DNA of 64,000 bases, taken from Eubacterium sp. (GTDB taxonomy: Bacteria; Bacillota; Clostridia; Lachnospirales; Lachnospiraceae). Below, in pieces: positions 38,340 through 46,051 of this stretch. Below the pieces are notes generated by a model that worked only from the letters and a program-made list of their open reading frames with translations, had not been told where the DNA came from and ran no database searches. The translations under genes were made by a program, and so were the position numbers. The stretch's first letter is position 1. Every line of letters begins with the position of its first letter. The stretch spans positions 1-64,000 of the forward strand of contig JAFRWY010000047.1 of the NCBI GenBank assembly GCA_017437905.1, given 5' to 3'.

Positions 38340-38514
38340 TCATCCGTTCTGATCGGATTGCAGTTTCTTCAGAACCTCATTTGCCTCTTCCGCAAAGGGT
38401 CCTTCCTTTTCGATCTCTTCCCGCATTCGGTCCAGTAATCCGGGTCCTCCGGACACTTCCGATATCCACCAGGCCCGCCGCTTTGTATTCATATTGAAAC
38501 AGCTTTGTTCTCAT
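38340..38514 (-). pseudogene. Frameshifted small gene behind the kinase fragment
   Basis: The ATG overlaps the stop of the kinase fragment (ATGA) and has GAGGTAA upstream. The first frame gives MRTKLFQYEYKAAGLVDIG. A shift then leads to GLLDRMREEIEKEGPFAEE and ANEVLKKLQSDQNG before the stop at 38340. The total of 175 bases is not a multiple of three. A likely intact product would be an acidic helical protein of about 58 residues co-expressed with a kinase. Confidence 0.5.
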
Positions 38515-38768
38515 GTTGTTACCTCGCAATACTCCTTAACCTCTTTCGGCAATGCCCGGATCAGATCGTCCCGCAGCACCTGCAGCATGATGTAGGTTGC
38601 CAGGGGAAGCGGAAGCGTTCCTCCGTGGAGCTTCATCAGATCATCCGCACTTCCGCCTTCGCATAGATCCATCAGGATAAAAAGTGTTCCGTTGGAACTC
38701 CCTGTCTGATAGGTCCTTACGACATTTTTATGATCCAGATACTCCGAAAGCTTTGCCTCCCGCAGCAT
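38511..38768 (-). pseudogene. Fragment of a Hanks-type Ser/Thr protein kinase
   Basis: The 85-residue frame matches only the end of a kinase N-lobe and the hinge: LREAKLSEYLDHKNVVRTYQ (alpha-C glutamate region), then GTLFILMDLCEGGSADDLM. It then jumps to an unrelated tail, LIRALPKEVKEYCEV. The glycine loop, catalytic lysine strand, HRD and DFG are all absent. There is no start codon context or promoter. I infer an internally deleted kinase gene whose small downstream partner is also broken. Confidence 0.65.
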
Positions 38769-39002
38769 CCGTCATTTTTCTTTTGGATGTCTGTTTTGAA
38801 ACATCCGGAACCCATGTATTTTACAGACATTCCGAAACTATTATGAAATATCCGAACAGATCTGTTCGTGTGGAAACAAATGATGGTAACATCTTTGATC
38901 CGATATTACCATGTGAAATGCAACAACTTTATCAGTAAAGTTGCAGATATAAGATGTGCATAAGATAAGTCCCCCCATTTCCCGCTGAGCACCCCATTCT
39001 CA

Positions 39003-39767
39003 TCAGGTATAGATCTGCACCTTCACATTCAGCCGGTCTTTCTTCGTTCTGCTCCCCTCTCCCCGGAAGCGGAAGCGTCCGTGATGCCGGACAGAAACCA
39101 CGTCTCCATCCTTCAGTGCCTTGGACACCTGCGTCACGATCCGGCCGTTTATAAAGATCTGTTCCCCGTGGACCAGACGCTGCGCCTCCTCCCGGGACAT
39201 GTGATACAACCGCGCAATGATACTGTCGATCCGGTTCCCACTCACCACCAGCGTCTCTTCCCGCAGCTTCGGCGCCAGCTCCTCCGGAACCTCTGAAAGC
39301 TCCGTCACCCGCACCTTCGTATGCTTTACGAAGGTCAGATTCTCCCGTATATACCCGCTTACATCCGCATGAACAAAGAGATAGCCGGCATTCTCCCGAA
39401 GAAATATGTCTCCGATCTTTTCCCGTTCCAGGCCCAGCCCCAATACAGAGCCCAGAAAATCCCGGTGTGTCAGCGTATCCGCAAACTTCTCCTGTACCGC
39501 CTCCACCTTCAGAAGCCGGATCGGATACTCCTCCGGATAGCCGCACATTTCCTCCGAACCGAAACGGACCATGCGGCGCTCGCAGGTGTCCGTCCCGCCG
39601 AAGCTTTCCGAGGGCACAAAGGACAGCTCCCGTTCCATGGCATGGTAAACTGCCAGTTCCGGCATACCGAGGAAATCCGTATAAAGATACCGGTTTTCAC
39701 TGTATGCCCGGTCCGCCAGCTCCTGCAGACGGTTGCGGATCATATTGTCATCTTCTCTTGTTGCCAT
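39003..39767 (-). CDS. ylmH: YlmH, S4-domain RNA-binding protein
   Basis: A 254-residue cytoplasmic protein. The N-terminal and middle domains contain FLGMPELAVYHAMERE, the SFGGTDTCERRMVRFG region and VLGLGLEREKIGDIFL. The C-terminal S4 RNA-binding domain follows from about residue 180 (NRIDSIIARLYHMSREEAQRLV, then GEQIFINGRIV). YlmH binds the 50S subunit and acts in ribosome-associated quality control in B. subtilis. Length and domain order are normal. It is usually in the sepF-ylm-divIVA cluster; here it stands alone next to corA and gene remnants. Confidence 0.93.
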   Translation of the reverse strand: MATREDDNMIRNRLQELADRAYSENRYLYTDFLGMPELAVYHAMERELSFVPSESFGGTDTCERRMVRFGSEEMCGYPEEYPIRLLKVEAVQEKFADTLTHRDFLGSVLGLGLEREKIGDIFLRENAGYLFVHADVSGYIRENLTFVKHTKVRVTELSEVPEELAPKLREETLVVSGNRIDSIIARLYHMSREEAQRLVHGEQIFINGRIVTQVSKALKDGDVVSVRHHGRFRFRGEGSRTKKDRLNVKVQIYT

Positions 39768-39833
39768 GATGATTCCATCTCAAAACATAGTTAATCACTT
39801 ACGCGTCCGTCGAGGCTGCGGCTTTCGCCGCAT

Positions 39834-39897
39834 ACATCCGCTCGGACAAGGCTTTGTCTGCGAGCAAGCTCGCACAAATCTTTGTCCGGGCGGATGT
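39834..39897. repeat. Large imperfect cruciform-like inverted repeat between ylmH and corA
   Basis: Outer arms of 23 bases (39834-39856 and 39875-39897; ACATCCGCTCGGACAA against TTGTCCGGGCGGATGT) enclose an inner perfect hairpin TGCGAGC-AA-GCTCGCA (39859-39874). This nested structure resembles a small palindromic mobile element. It could also terminate corA transcription, though no T-tract follows. Confidence 0.65.
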
Positions 39898-39911
39898 GCA
39901 TGGCTCAATGG

Positions 39912-40832
39912 CTATAGCCATTTTTTCTTCCGGAAGAAGATCAGGCTTACGATCGCGATCGCAAGGCAGATCACGATGACGATGGGGTAGCCCCATTTGG
40001 ATTCCAGCTCGGGCATATAACGGAAATTCATTCCGTACCAGCCGACGATCAGGGTCAGGGGCATGAATATGGTGGTCACCACCGTCAGCACCGTCATGAT
40101 CCGGTTCTGCTTTACATCCAGCTGTGCCTGGTACATATCCCGTACCTGCATGGTATAGTCACGCAGGGAGGATGCCGAATCGTAGAGCCGCGACATGCGG
40201 TTCGTAAAGAGGTGGAAATACCGGACATTCTCCGGTTTGAAGAATCCGTTCTCATTCTCCTCCAGTTCCTGCCCAAGATCGATCAGCTGATCATAGTGGA
40301 TCCGAAGATCACGGAGGTTGCCCCGGATCTCATTGGCCCGCTTCAGCTGCTCATCCGCTTCTCCTCCTTCCTGGATCGCCGTTTCGATCTCATCCAGCTC
40401 CCGTTCATATCCCTCCAGGATCGACAGATCCCGGTAAATGATCTGTTCCAGAAAATCGTAGAGAAAGCGCTCCAGGCTGGGGATGTGCCATTTCTTTGCA
40501 CGTTTTACGCGGCGGATCAGATGACCTGCCATGCCGCCGTCATCAATGAATACGATTCCCTTCTCATCCAGTGCAAATGCGAAATGCCACTCCTCCTTGT
40601 CAAAATCCCGACGGTTCGGAATGGAGAAGGTTCCGGTCAGGGAATCATAGTTCACCTCGGCCTTGGTATTATGAATATTGCTCGTATCCGGCTCCAGATC
40701 GATACCCATATCGAAATCGGCACGCTCCTCCTGCCATTCCTTCGTGGTAAGAACCGCCACATACGGGGCCTCCCGTCTCCGGCAGTCCTCCAGCGTACAC
40801 TCTTCCAATGTATCCCGAATCAGGTAGTACAT
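39912..40832 (-). CDS. corA: CorA-family divalent metal ion channel
   Basis: A 306-residue pentameric channel for magnesium or cobalt. The N-terminal alpha/beta cytoplasmic domain and long stalk helix (about residues 130-240) lead to the first transmembrane helix. The selectivity motif Y-G-M-N-F follows (IVGWYGMNFRYMPE, near 270), then the second helix and a basic tail, FFRKKKWL. The start follows AGGAGG at a good distance. Gene is monocistronic. No M-box magnesium riboswitch pattern was found in the upstream 290 bases. Confidence 0.94.
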   Translation of the reverse strand: MYYLIRDTLEECTLEDCRRREAPYVAVLTTKEWQEERADFDMGIDLEPDTSNIHNTKAEVNYDSLTGTFSIPNRRDFDKEEWHFAFALDEKGIVFIDDGGMAGHLIRRVKRAKKWHIPSLERFLYDFLEQIIYRDLSILEGYERELDEIETAIQEGGEADEQLKRANEIRGNLRDLRIHYDQLIDLGQELEENENGFFKPENVRYFHLFTNRMSRLYDSASSLRDYTMQVRDMYQAQLDVKQNRIMTVLTVVTTIFMPLTLIVGWYGMNFRYMPELESKWGYPIVIVICLAIAIVSLIFFRKKKWL

Positions 40833-41122
40833 TTCCGCCTCCTAAACTTCCGCAAATCCTCAGGAATAATGATGGCAGCATGCCTTTGCAGGCAAAGGCC
40901 CGCAAGGTCCGGGTGACAGGGAACCCTTGCCCCGTAATCATGCCGAAATCTCCATCATGCCATCCTGTTATCCGTAACGATACGATCGGTTTTCGTACCC
41001 ACATTAATAATAAAACAATCTCCGTTCATACGCAACGATTTGCTTACGATCGACAGCCGAAATCTGCGGAATCCGGATGTCGAAATGTACCGCCGTCATA
41101 TTGCATCATCGAAAAAAACCAG
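40833..41122. other. Intergenic region between divergent corA and the ABC-F gene
   Basis: Holds a small hairpin near the corA start (GCCTTTGC...GCAAAGGC, about 40882-40898) and otherwise no gene or recognised riboswitch. Confidence 0.4.
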
Positions 41123-41151
41123 TTGCAAAAAAAATCCCGCTGTGCTATTCT
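41123..41151 (+). promoter_or_regulatory. Promoter of the ABC-F gene leader
   Basis: TTGCAA (41123-41128), a 17-base spacer and TATTCT (41146-41151). Transcription would start near 41158, giving a leader of about 335 bases before the ABC-F start codon. Confidence 0.7.
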
Positions 41152-41212
41152 CTCCCCAGACAGAGAATTCTGTCAGGAAAAAGAAAGGGCACTTTCCGTG
41201 TAAGGTGGCGAA

Positions 41213-41227
41213 ATGTTTACAAGATAG
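41213..41227 (+). promoter_or_regulatory. Candidate leader peptide MFTR in the ABC-F 5' leader
   Basis: AAGGTGG (41202-41208) precedes ATG TTT ACA AGA TAG. A four-codon frame with a strong ribosome site, ahead of an intrinsic terminator and an ABC-F resistance-type gene, is the layout of ribosome-mediated attenuators. The bases AGCAGAACC (41237-41245), 9 bases after its stop, can pair with the terminator's 5' arm GGTCTGCT (one bulge), giving a possible anti-terminator. Confidence 0.45.
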
Positions 41228-41397
41228 TTTGATTGAAGCAGAACCGTAACATGCGTCGGAACACCGAAGCATCCGTTATCCGTAAGGGAATCCGGGTGTG
41301 GTATGTGTATTCCGGCAGGCCGTGTATGCTAAGATCAGATTATCGCACATTTCCTTCAGCCTTACTTTTTTGTGTTAGGATGAACAGGTTACCTGCG

Positions 41398-41434
41398 GTC
41401 TGCTTTCCATGCGTACACGGAGAGCAGACTTTTT
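41398..41434 (+). terminator. Leader terminator (attenuator) upstream of the ABC-F gene
   Basis: GTCTGCTTTCC (41398-41408) pairs with GGAGAGCAGAC (41419-41429), 11 base pairs with one G-T, 10-base loop, followed by TTTTT. It lies within the leader, 60 bases before the start codon, so full-length transcription requires read-through. Confidence 0.85.
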
Positions 41435-41493
41435 GTATGCCCGGAAATGAAGCGTCGAAGTCTGCATTTCTACCTGGGAAAGGAGATCCGAAT

Positions 41494-43062
41494 ATGGCAG
41501 AAATATGTGTAACGAACCTGACCTTCGCCTATGAAGGCAGCTTTGATAATATCTTTGAAAATGTATCCTTCACACTGGATACGGACTGGCGGCTCGGCTT
41601 CATCGGCCGGAACGGAAAGGGCAAGACCACCTTCCTCCGCCTTCTGATGGGCGATCATGAATACACCGGATCCATCCGCACAAGCACGCATTTTGACTTT
41701 TTCCCATACCCGCTTTCCGAGGCGGACCGGGATCGGACCGCGGATGATATGATCGAACGCTGGAAACCGGATGCAGAACCGTGGCGTGTACTTGCGGAGC
41801 TGCCGGCATTATCCCTGGAACCGGAGCTTTTGTACCGTCCTCTCCGGACACTCAGCTACGGCGAACGGACGAAGGTGATGCTGGCGGTGCTCTTCTCCGG
41901 CGAGGGAGATTTCCTGCTGATCGATGAGCCTACCAATCATCTGGATGCCGGAGCGCGGGAGATCGTCAAGAAATATCTGGCTTCCAAGAAGGGATATATC
42001 CTGGTTTCCCATGACCGGGATCTGCTGGATGCCTGTACGGACCACATCCTGGTCCTGAACCGTGCCTCCATCGAGGTGCAGGCCGGGAATTTCAGCAGCT
42101 GGTGGGAGAATAAGGAACGTGCGGACGCTTTCGCCATCGCGGAAAATGAGAAGCATAAGAAGGAGATCCGGAAGCTCTCCGCTGCGGCGGACCGGGCTGC
42201 CCGCTGGGCGGATAAGAACGAAGCCACCAAGATCGGCTTCGACCCCGCGAAGGAGCCTGACCGGAATATCTCCACCCGCTCCTATATCGGTGCGAAGACC
42301 AAGAAAATGCAGTCCCGGGTCAAGGCCGTGGAGGGCCGGATCGAGCGGGAGATCGAGCAACAGGAAGGACTGCTCCGGGATATCGAGCGGGTACCGGATC
42401 TGAAGCTGACACCCCTCACCTATCATAAAAACCGTCTGATCGAAGCGAAGGATTTCTCTCTACGCTATCCTGACAGTACGGACTATGTGATCCGCAGCCT
42501 GACCTTTGAGCTGGATCAGGGCGAACGGGTCTTCCTCAGGGGCGCCAACGGCTGCGGAAAGTCCAGCCTGATCAAGGCAGTTCTCGGGAAGTTGCAGCCC
42601 GGCAGCAGTGACGGGGCTCCGGCTGAAGAAGGCGCCATCCGTACCTCCGATGGAACCATCCTTCTCACCGAAGGTATACTTAACGTTCCAGGCGGCTTAA
42701 CCATATCTTATGTAAATCAGGATGCTTCCCATCTCTCCGGTAGTCTCCGGGAATATGCGGAAAGCCATAAACTAAACTACAGCCTGCTCCTGACCCTGCT
42801 TCGCAAGCTGGATCTGGAACGGCTGCAGTTTGAGAAAGACCTCTCGGAATACTCCGAAGGCCAGAAGAAAAAGGTTCTGATCGCAGCGAGCCTTATCACG
42901 CCGGCACACCTGTATATCTGGGACGAACCGCTGAACTATATCGATGTCTTCTCCCGCATGCAGATCGAGCGGCTGATCGAAGCCTTCCGCCCCACCATGC
43001 TGCTTGTGGAGCATGATGTCCGTTTTACGGAGAAGCTGGCGTCAAGAGTGATAGATCTTTAA
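41494..43062 (+). CDS. Lsa/CplR-type ABC-F ATPase, predicted ribosome protection (antibiotic resistance) factor
   Basis: A 522-residue soluble protein with two ABC domains and no membrane helices. First domain: Walker A GRNGKGKTT, signature LSYGERTK, Walker B FLLIDEPTNHLD. The interdomain linker is long and basic. Second domain: GANGCGKSS, SEYSEGQKKK, LYIWDEPLNYID. The wording FAYEGSFDNIFENVSF, FFPYPL, the WRVLAELPAL region and the second Walker B with N-Y-I-D closely follow Lsa(A) and clostridial CplR, which displace lincosamides, streptogramin A and pleuromutilins from the ribosome. I chose ATG 41494, preceded by AAAGGAG; the frame is open upstream only through the leader terminator. Resistance is inferred, not shown. 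Confidence 0.9.
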   Translation: MAEICVTNLTFAYEGSFDNIFENVSFTLDTDWRLGFIGRNGKGKTTFLRLLMGDHEYTGSIRTSTHFDFFPYPLSEADRDRTADDMIERWKPDAEPWRVLAELPALSLEPELLYRPLRTLSYGERTKVMLAVLFSGEGDFLLIDEPTNHLDAGAREIVKKYLASKKGYILVSHDRDLLDACTDHILVLNRASIEVQAGNFSSWWENKERADAFAIAENEKHKKEIRKLSAAADRAARWADKNEATKIGFDPAKEPDRNISTRSYIGAKTKKMQSRVKAVEGRIEREIEQQEGLLRDIERVPDLKLTPLTYHKNRLIEAKDFSLRYPDSTDYVIRSLTFELDQGERVFLRGANGCGKSSLIKAVLGKLQPGSSDGAPAEEGAIRTSDGTILLTEGILNVPGGLTISYVNQDASHLSGSLREYAESHKLNYSLLLTLLRKLDLERLQFEKDLSEYSEGQKKKVLIAASLITPAHLYIWDEPLNYIDVFSRMQIERLIEAFRPTMLLVEHDVRFTEKLASRVIDL

Positions 43063-43069
43063 CATGTTG

Positions 43070-44551
43070 TCAGATCAGAAACTCCTCCTTCACCGCCGGT
43101 TTTAATGTCCATAAACGGGGGAAAAGGTCTCCTTCCAGCCTGAAATACTTCTCCGTCTCTTCCGGGAAGACCCGGGAAGTGAACACAGCATCCCCATCAT
43201 TTACGAAGATCTCCACCGAACTTCGGTCGATAAAGATCCTAAGATGCTGCAAACCGTGTTCCAGCGGTCGGGTGCGCGCAGTTCCTTCCTGTGTATTGAA
43301 CTGCGTCTTAAGTCCGCTCCGATCCACGGTGATCTCACGTTTTACATCATTGTAGAAGATGTGAAGTCCCCCTTCACCGGACTCATCCGTGAACAAATGT
43401 ACTCTCACATGTCCGGTCCGGCAATCCAGTTCCAGCTCCGCAGCCCGTGGAAGGTTGCAGCAGCCGCTTGCATTTGGCGCAAGATCGATCTTCTCTTCCC
43501 TGAGTTTTTTCAACTCCGGAAGGGGCTGCTGGATGAGACGCCGCCCCCGGACGGTGAGTTCCCGAGGAAGGGTGAGGCACCCGGCCCAATCCTCCTCATC
43601 CGTGGGATAAGAAACATCCGGTACACCCATCCAGGCGATAAGTATGGCTTTATCCGCATCCTCAATATTATTCGCACAAGCCGCTGCATAGGAGTCGAAG
43701 CCGAAGTCCAGCACATGGAACTGCCCGTCCGGCGTAAATGTCAGTGTCTCCCAGTCCATGCTTCCCATGATATATCCGTTGTGGTTCTGGCTCTCACCAC
43801 GTCCCGGCAGGGTCAGATGCTGCGGGCAGAGCAGCAGTACATCTCTGCCTCCGATATGCTCGATGGAGGGGCATTCCCACATGTCCCCGAAGGCCTCAAA
43901 GCCCGGAACCTTCAGTTCTCCTTCGAAATGCCATCCGTGCTGCAGGTCTTCCGACTTATAGATCAGGGCACAGCCGTGTTTCTCCTTCGTCTGGGCCCCA
44001 ATGATCATGTAATAGGTTCCTTCCTCCACACCGCAGATGATCTTCGGATCTCTCTGATGCTCGGTGTAGTCCGGGTGGGACCCGAACAACGGAAGGGGAT
44101 ACTTCTCGGGCCAGCCGTCATTTCCGAGGCGGGCCAGGCAGGTGTAAGCGTGGCGGGTCCAGTCAGCATCCCGATGGTTTCCTGTGTAATAAAGATAGAT
44201 CTTGTCTCCGATGGGCATGGCAGAGCCGGAATAGACACCTTTGTTGTCGTAGCCATCCTCCTGATCCGGAAGAAGGCAGACGCCCAGGTTCTTCCAGGTT
44301 ACCAGGTCCTTGGAGACGATGTGGTACCAGTGCTTCAGACCGTGGACAGCGCCCCAGGGGCACCACTGATAGAAGAGGTGCCAGCGGTTATCGAACCACA
44401 CGAAGCCATTGGGATCGTTCATGAGCCCCGTGACGGCCTGATTGTGAAATGTCTGCCGATACGTGGACTCCCTGATATGACCATACAGCTCCGTTAATTC
44501 CTGCGGATCCCTGAGATACCTATACTTCTCTTCTCTCGTCCATTCCTTCAT
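43070..44551 (-). CDS. scrB: GH32 sucrose-6-phosphate hydrolase/beta-fructofuranosidase
   Basis: A 493-residue cytoplasmic invertase that splits sucrose-6-phosphate (or sucrose) into glucose-6-phosphate and fructose. The five-bladed propeller motifs are present: NDPNG with the nucleophile aspartate (TGLMNDPNGFVWF, near residue 45), RDPKI and ECPSI with the acid/base glutamate. The C-terminal beta-sandwich ends with IFIDRSSVEIFVNDG. No signal peptide, which fits a PTS pathway. ATG 44551 follows AGGAGGGGGG. It lies 63 bases after scrK in the same direction and ends 7 bases from the convergent ABC-F gene. Confidence 0.94.
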   Translation of the reverse strand: MKEWTREEKYRYLRDPQELTELYGHIRESTYRQTFHNQAVTGLMNDPNGFVWFDNRWHLFYQWCPWGAVHGLKHWYHIVSKDLVTWKNLGVCLLPDQEDGYDNKGVYSGSAMPIGDKIYLYYTGNHRDADWTRHAYTCLARLGNDGWPEKYPLPLFGSHPDYTEHQRDPKIICGVEEGTYYMIIGAQTKEKHGCALIYKSEDLQHGWHFEGELKVPGFEAFGDMWECPSIEHIGGRDVLLLCPQHLTLPGRGESQNHNGYIMGSMDWETLTFTPDGQFHVLDFGFDSYAAACANNIEDADKAILIAWMGVPDVSYPTDEEDWAGCLTLPRELTVRGRRLIQQPLPELKKLREEKIDLAPNASGCCNLPRAAELELDCRTGHVRVHLFTDESGEGGLHIFYNDVKREITVDRSGLKTQFNTQEGTARTRPLEHGLQHLRIFIDRSSVEIFVNDGDAVFTSRVFPEETEKYFRLEGDLFPRLWTLKPAVKEEFLI

Positions 44552-44580
44552 GCTACTCCCCCCTCCTGTATGAGACGGCA

Positions 44581-44614
44581 TGTCATTCTGAAGCCCATCA
44601 GGGCTGAAGAATCT
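44581..44614. repeat. Interspersed palindromic element, scrK-scrB gap
   Basis: TGTCATTCTGAAGCCCATCAGGGCTGAAGAATC, in the opposite orientation to the copies in the pilus operon, with an extra GCCC/GGGC apex. Confidence 0.75.
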
Positions 44615-45490
44615 TTATCCTTCTGCCAGTGCGTCAAGTCCCAGCTTCACGGCACCCATGATTCCCTGGTCATCATTGCAGCCCGCGGGGACGATATAGC
44701 TGTCCAGATCCGCCAGCTCCCTGGTCTCCAGATATCCGTTCAGTTTCTCTGCTACCTTCCTGCGTATCAGCGGGAAGAGATGCAGCTGATGCATCACGCC
44801 GCCACCCAGGATTACTCTCTGGGGACTAACGGTCAGGATCAGCATGACCACTGCCTGTGCGATATAATCACTTTCATAATACCAGACCTCCGGCTTATCC
44901 ACCAGTTCATGGCCGGGCGCGCCCCAGCGGTCGCGGATGGCCGGACCTGCTGCCATGCCTTCCAGACAGTTGCCGTGGAAGGGGCATTTTCCTGCGTAGG
45001 TATCCCCCGGAACGGGGATCACCTTCACGTGTCCCATCTCGGGATGCAGCATGCCGTGCACCACCTTACCACCGGAGAGGATGCCTCCGCCCACGCCGGT
45101 TCCGATGGTGATATAGGCCACGTCAGTCAGACCCTGCGCAGCGCCCCAGGTAACCTCGCCGAGCAGCGATCCATTTACGTCCGTATCAAAGCCGATGGGC
45201 ACATTCAGTGCCTGCCGCATCACGCCTACGATGTTGTAATTGGCCCACGCAAGCTTCGGTGTCTTTACGATAAAGCCATAGGTAGGCGAATTCTTATTCA
45301 CGTCGACCGGTCCGAAGCTGGCGATTCCCAGAGCTTCGATGTTCTTATCCTTGAAATATTCTATGATCTTCGGCATGGTTTCATCCGGTGTCGTTGTCGG
45401 AACGGAGATCTGATCCAGGATCTGCCCGTTCTCGTCGCCGATGGCGCAAACCATCTTGGTTCCGCCCGCTTCCAATGCTCCTATCTTCAT
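44615..45490 (-). CDS. scrK: ROK-family fructokinase
   Basis: A 291-residue cytoplasmic kinase converting fructose to fructose-6-phosphate. The ATP-binding strand is IGALEAGGTKMVCAIG, followed by the sugar-binding and catalytic region SLLGEVTWGAAQG, YITIGTGVGGGI and the ROK zinc motif H-PEMGH...C-PFHGNCLEG (about residues 150-175). Length fits bacterial ROK fructokinases. ATG 45490 was chosen because GAGGAGG lies 6 bases upstream; earlier ATGs lack a site. Its neighbours scrB and scrA give the pathway. Confidence 0.93.
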   Translation of the reverse strand: MKIGALEAGGTKMVCAIGDENGQILDQISVPTTTPDETMPKIIEYFKDKNIEALGIASFGPVDVNKNSPTYGFIVKTPKLAWANYNIVGVMRQALNVPIGFDTDVNGSLLGEVTWGAAQGLTDVAYITIGTGVGGGILSGGKVVHGMLHPEMGHVKVIPVPGDTYAGKCPFHGNCLEGMAAGPAIRDRWGAPGHELVDKPEVWYYESDYIAQAVVMLILTVSPQRVILGGGVMHQLHLFPLIRRKVAEKLNGYLETRELADLDSYIVPAGCNDDQGIMGAVKLGLDALAEG

Positions 45491-45590
45491 TCGCATCCTC
45501 CTCATATATGTATTGCCCCCTCGCATCCGCTCGGCGGTGCGTCGGTTGGTGCGATCCCTATGTCATGACTCTGTCATGACCGCACCTCCC

Positions 45591-45641
45591 TAAAAAGAGG
45601 GCGGCCCCGGGTGTTCCAAACGAACGCTCCCTGAACCGCCC
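45591..45641 (-). terminator. Terminator after the HPr gene
   Basis: On the minus strand GGGCGG...CCGCCC (45636-45641 with 45599-45604), with an inner GTTC/GAAC arm, is followed by TCTTTTTA. It separates scrA-HPr from scrK-scrB, so the latter need read-through or another promoter, which I do not see clearly. Confidence 0.78.
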
Positions 45642-45724
45642 ATCCTGTCCTATGATCCGCTCAGGCCGTCTCTTTCACGCGCATCCGACCGTCAGCTACA
45701 GCCACTCATTTCACGGATCCCGAC

Positions 45725-45982
45725 CTACAGATTCTCTTTCAGGAAGGCCTCGATTGCAGCTGCAGCTGCTTCTTCATCATCGCCCTCAACCTGAACGGTA
45801 ACCTCATCGCCTTTCTTGATGCCCATACCCATCAGCTTCATCAGCGCGGTTGCCTTTGCGCTCTTATCATCCTTGGAAATGGTGATGGTGCTGGTGAATT
45901 CCTTCGCCTTCTTAACCAGAAGACCTGCGGGACGTGCGTGGATACCTACTTCATCTGTGATCACATACTTGAATTCTTTCAT
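45725..45982 (-). CDS. ptsH: HPr phosphocarrier protein with alanine at position 46
   Basis: An 85-residue cytoplasmic phosphocarrier that moves phosphate from enzyme I to EIIA. The active histidine is H15 in GIHARPAG. The regulatory serine that HPr kinase phosphorylates in most Firmicutes (S46 in KSIMGVMSLGI) is replaced by alanine here (ATALMKLMGMGI), so this HPr should not take part in HPr-Ser-P/CcpA catabolite repression. The start follows AAAGGAG. It is located between scrA and a terminator, and may be dedicated to the sucrose system or be the general HPr of the cell. Confidence 0.95.
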   Translation of the reverse strand: MKEFKYVITDEVGIHARPAGLLVKKAKEFTSTITISKDDKSAKATALMKLMGMGIKKGDEVTVQVEGDDEEAAAAAIEAFLKENL

Positions 45983-46020
45983 AGTTTATCTCCTTTTATA
46001 TTAATTATCCAAAGTGACGG

Positions 46021-46050
46021 GATTCTTCGGCCTTCGGCCTCAGAATGACA
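46021..46050. repeat. Interspersed palindromic element, scrA-HPr gap
   Basis: GATTCTTCGGCCTTCGGCCTCAGAATGACA; GATTC/GAATG variant with a GGCC/GGCC apex, directly after the scrA stop. Confidence 0.78.
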
Positions 46051-46051
46051 C

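Noticed and set aside
38844..38938. A 31-codon plus-strand frame (MKYPNRSVRV...)
   Set aside because: No ribosome site, no homology recognised; lies in a decayed region, so not supportable as a gene.
40833..41122. A magnesium (M-box) riboswitch for corA
   Set aside because: None of the conserved M-box blocks is visible; only a small hairpin near the start.
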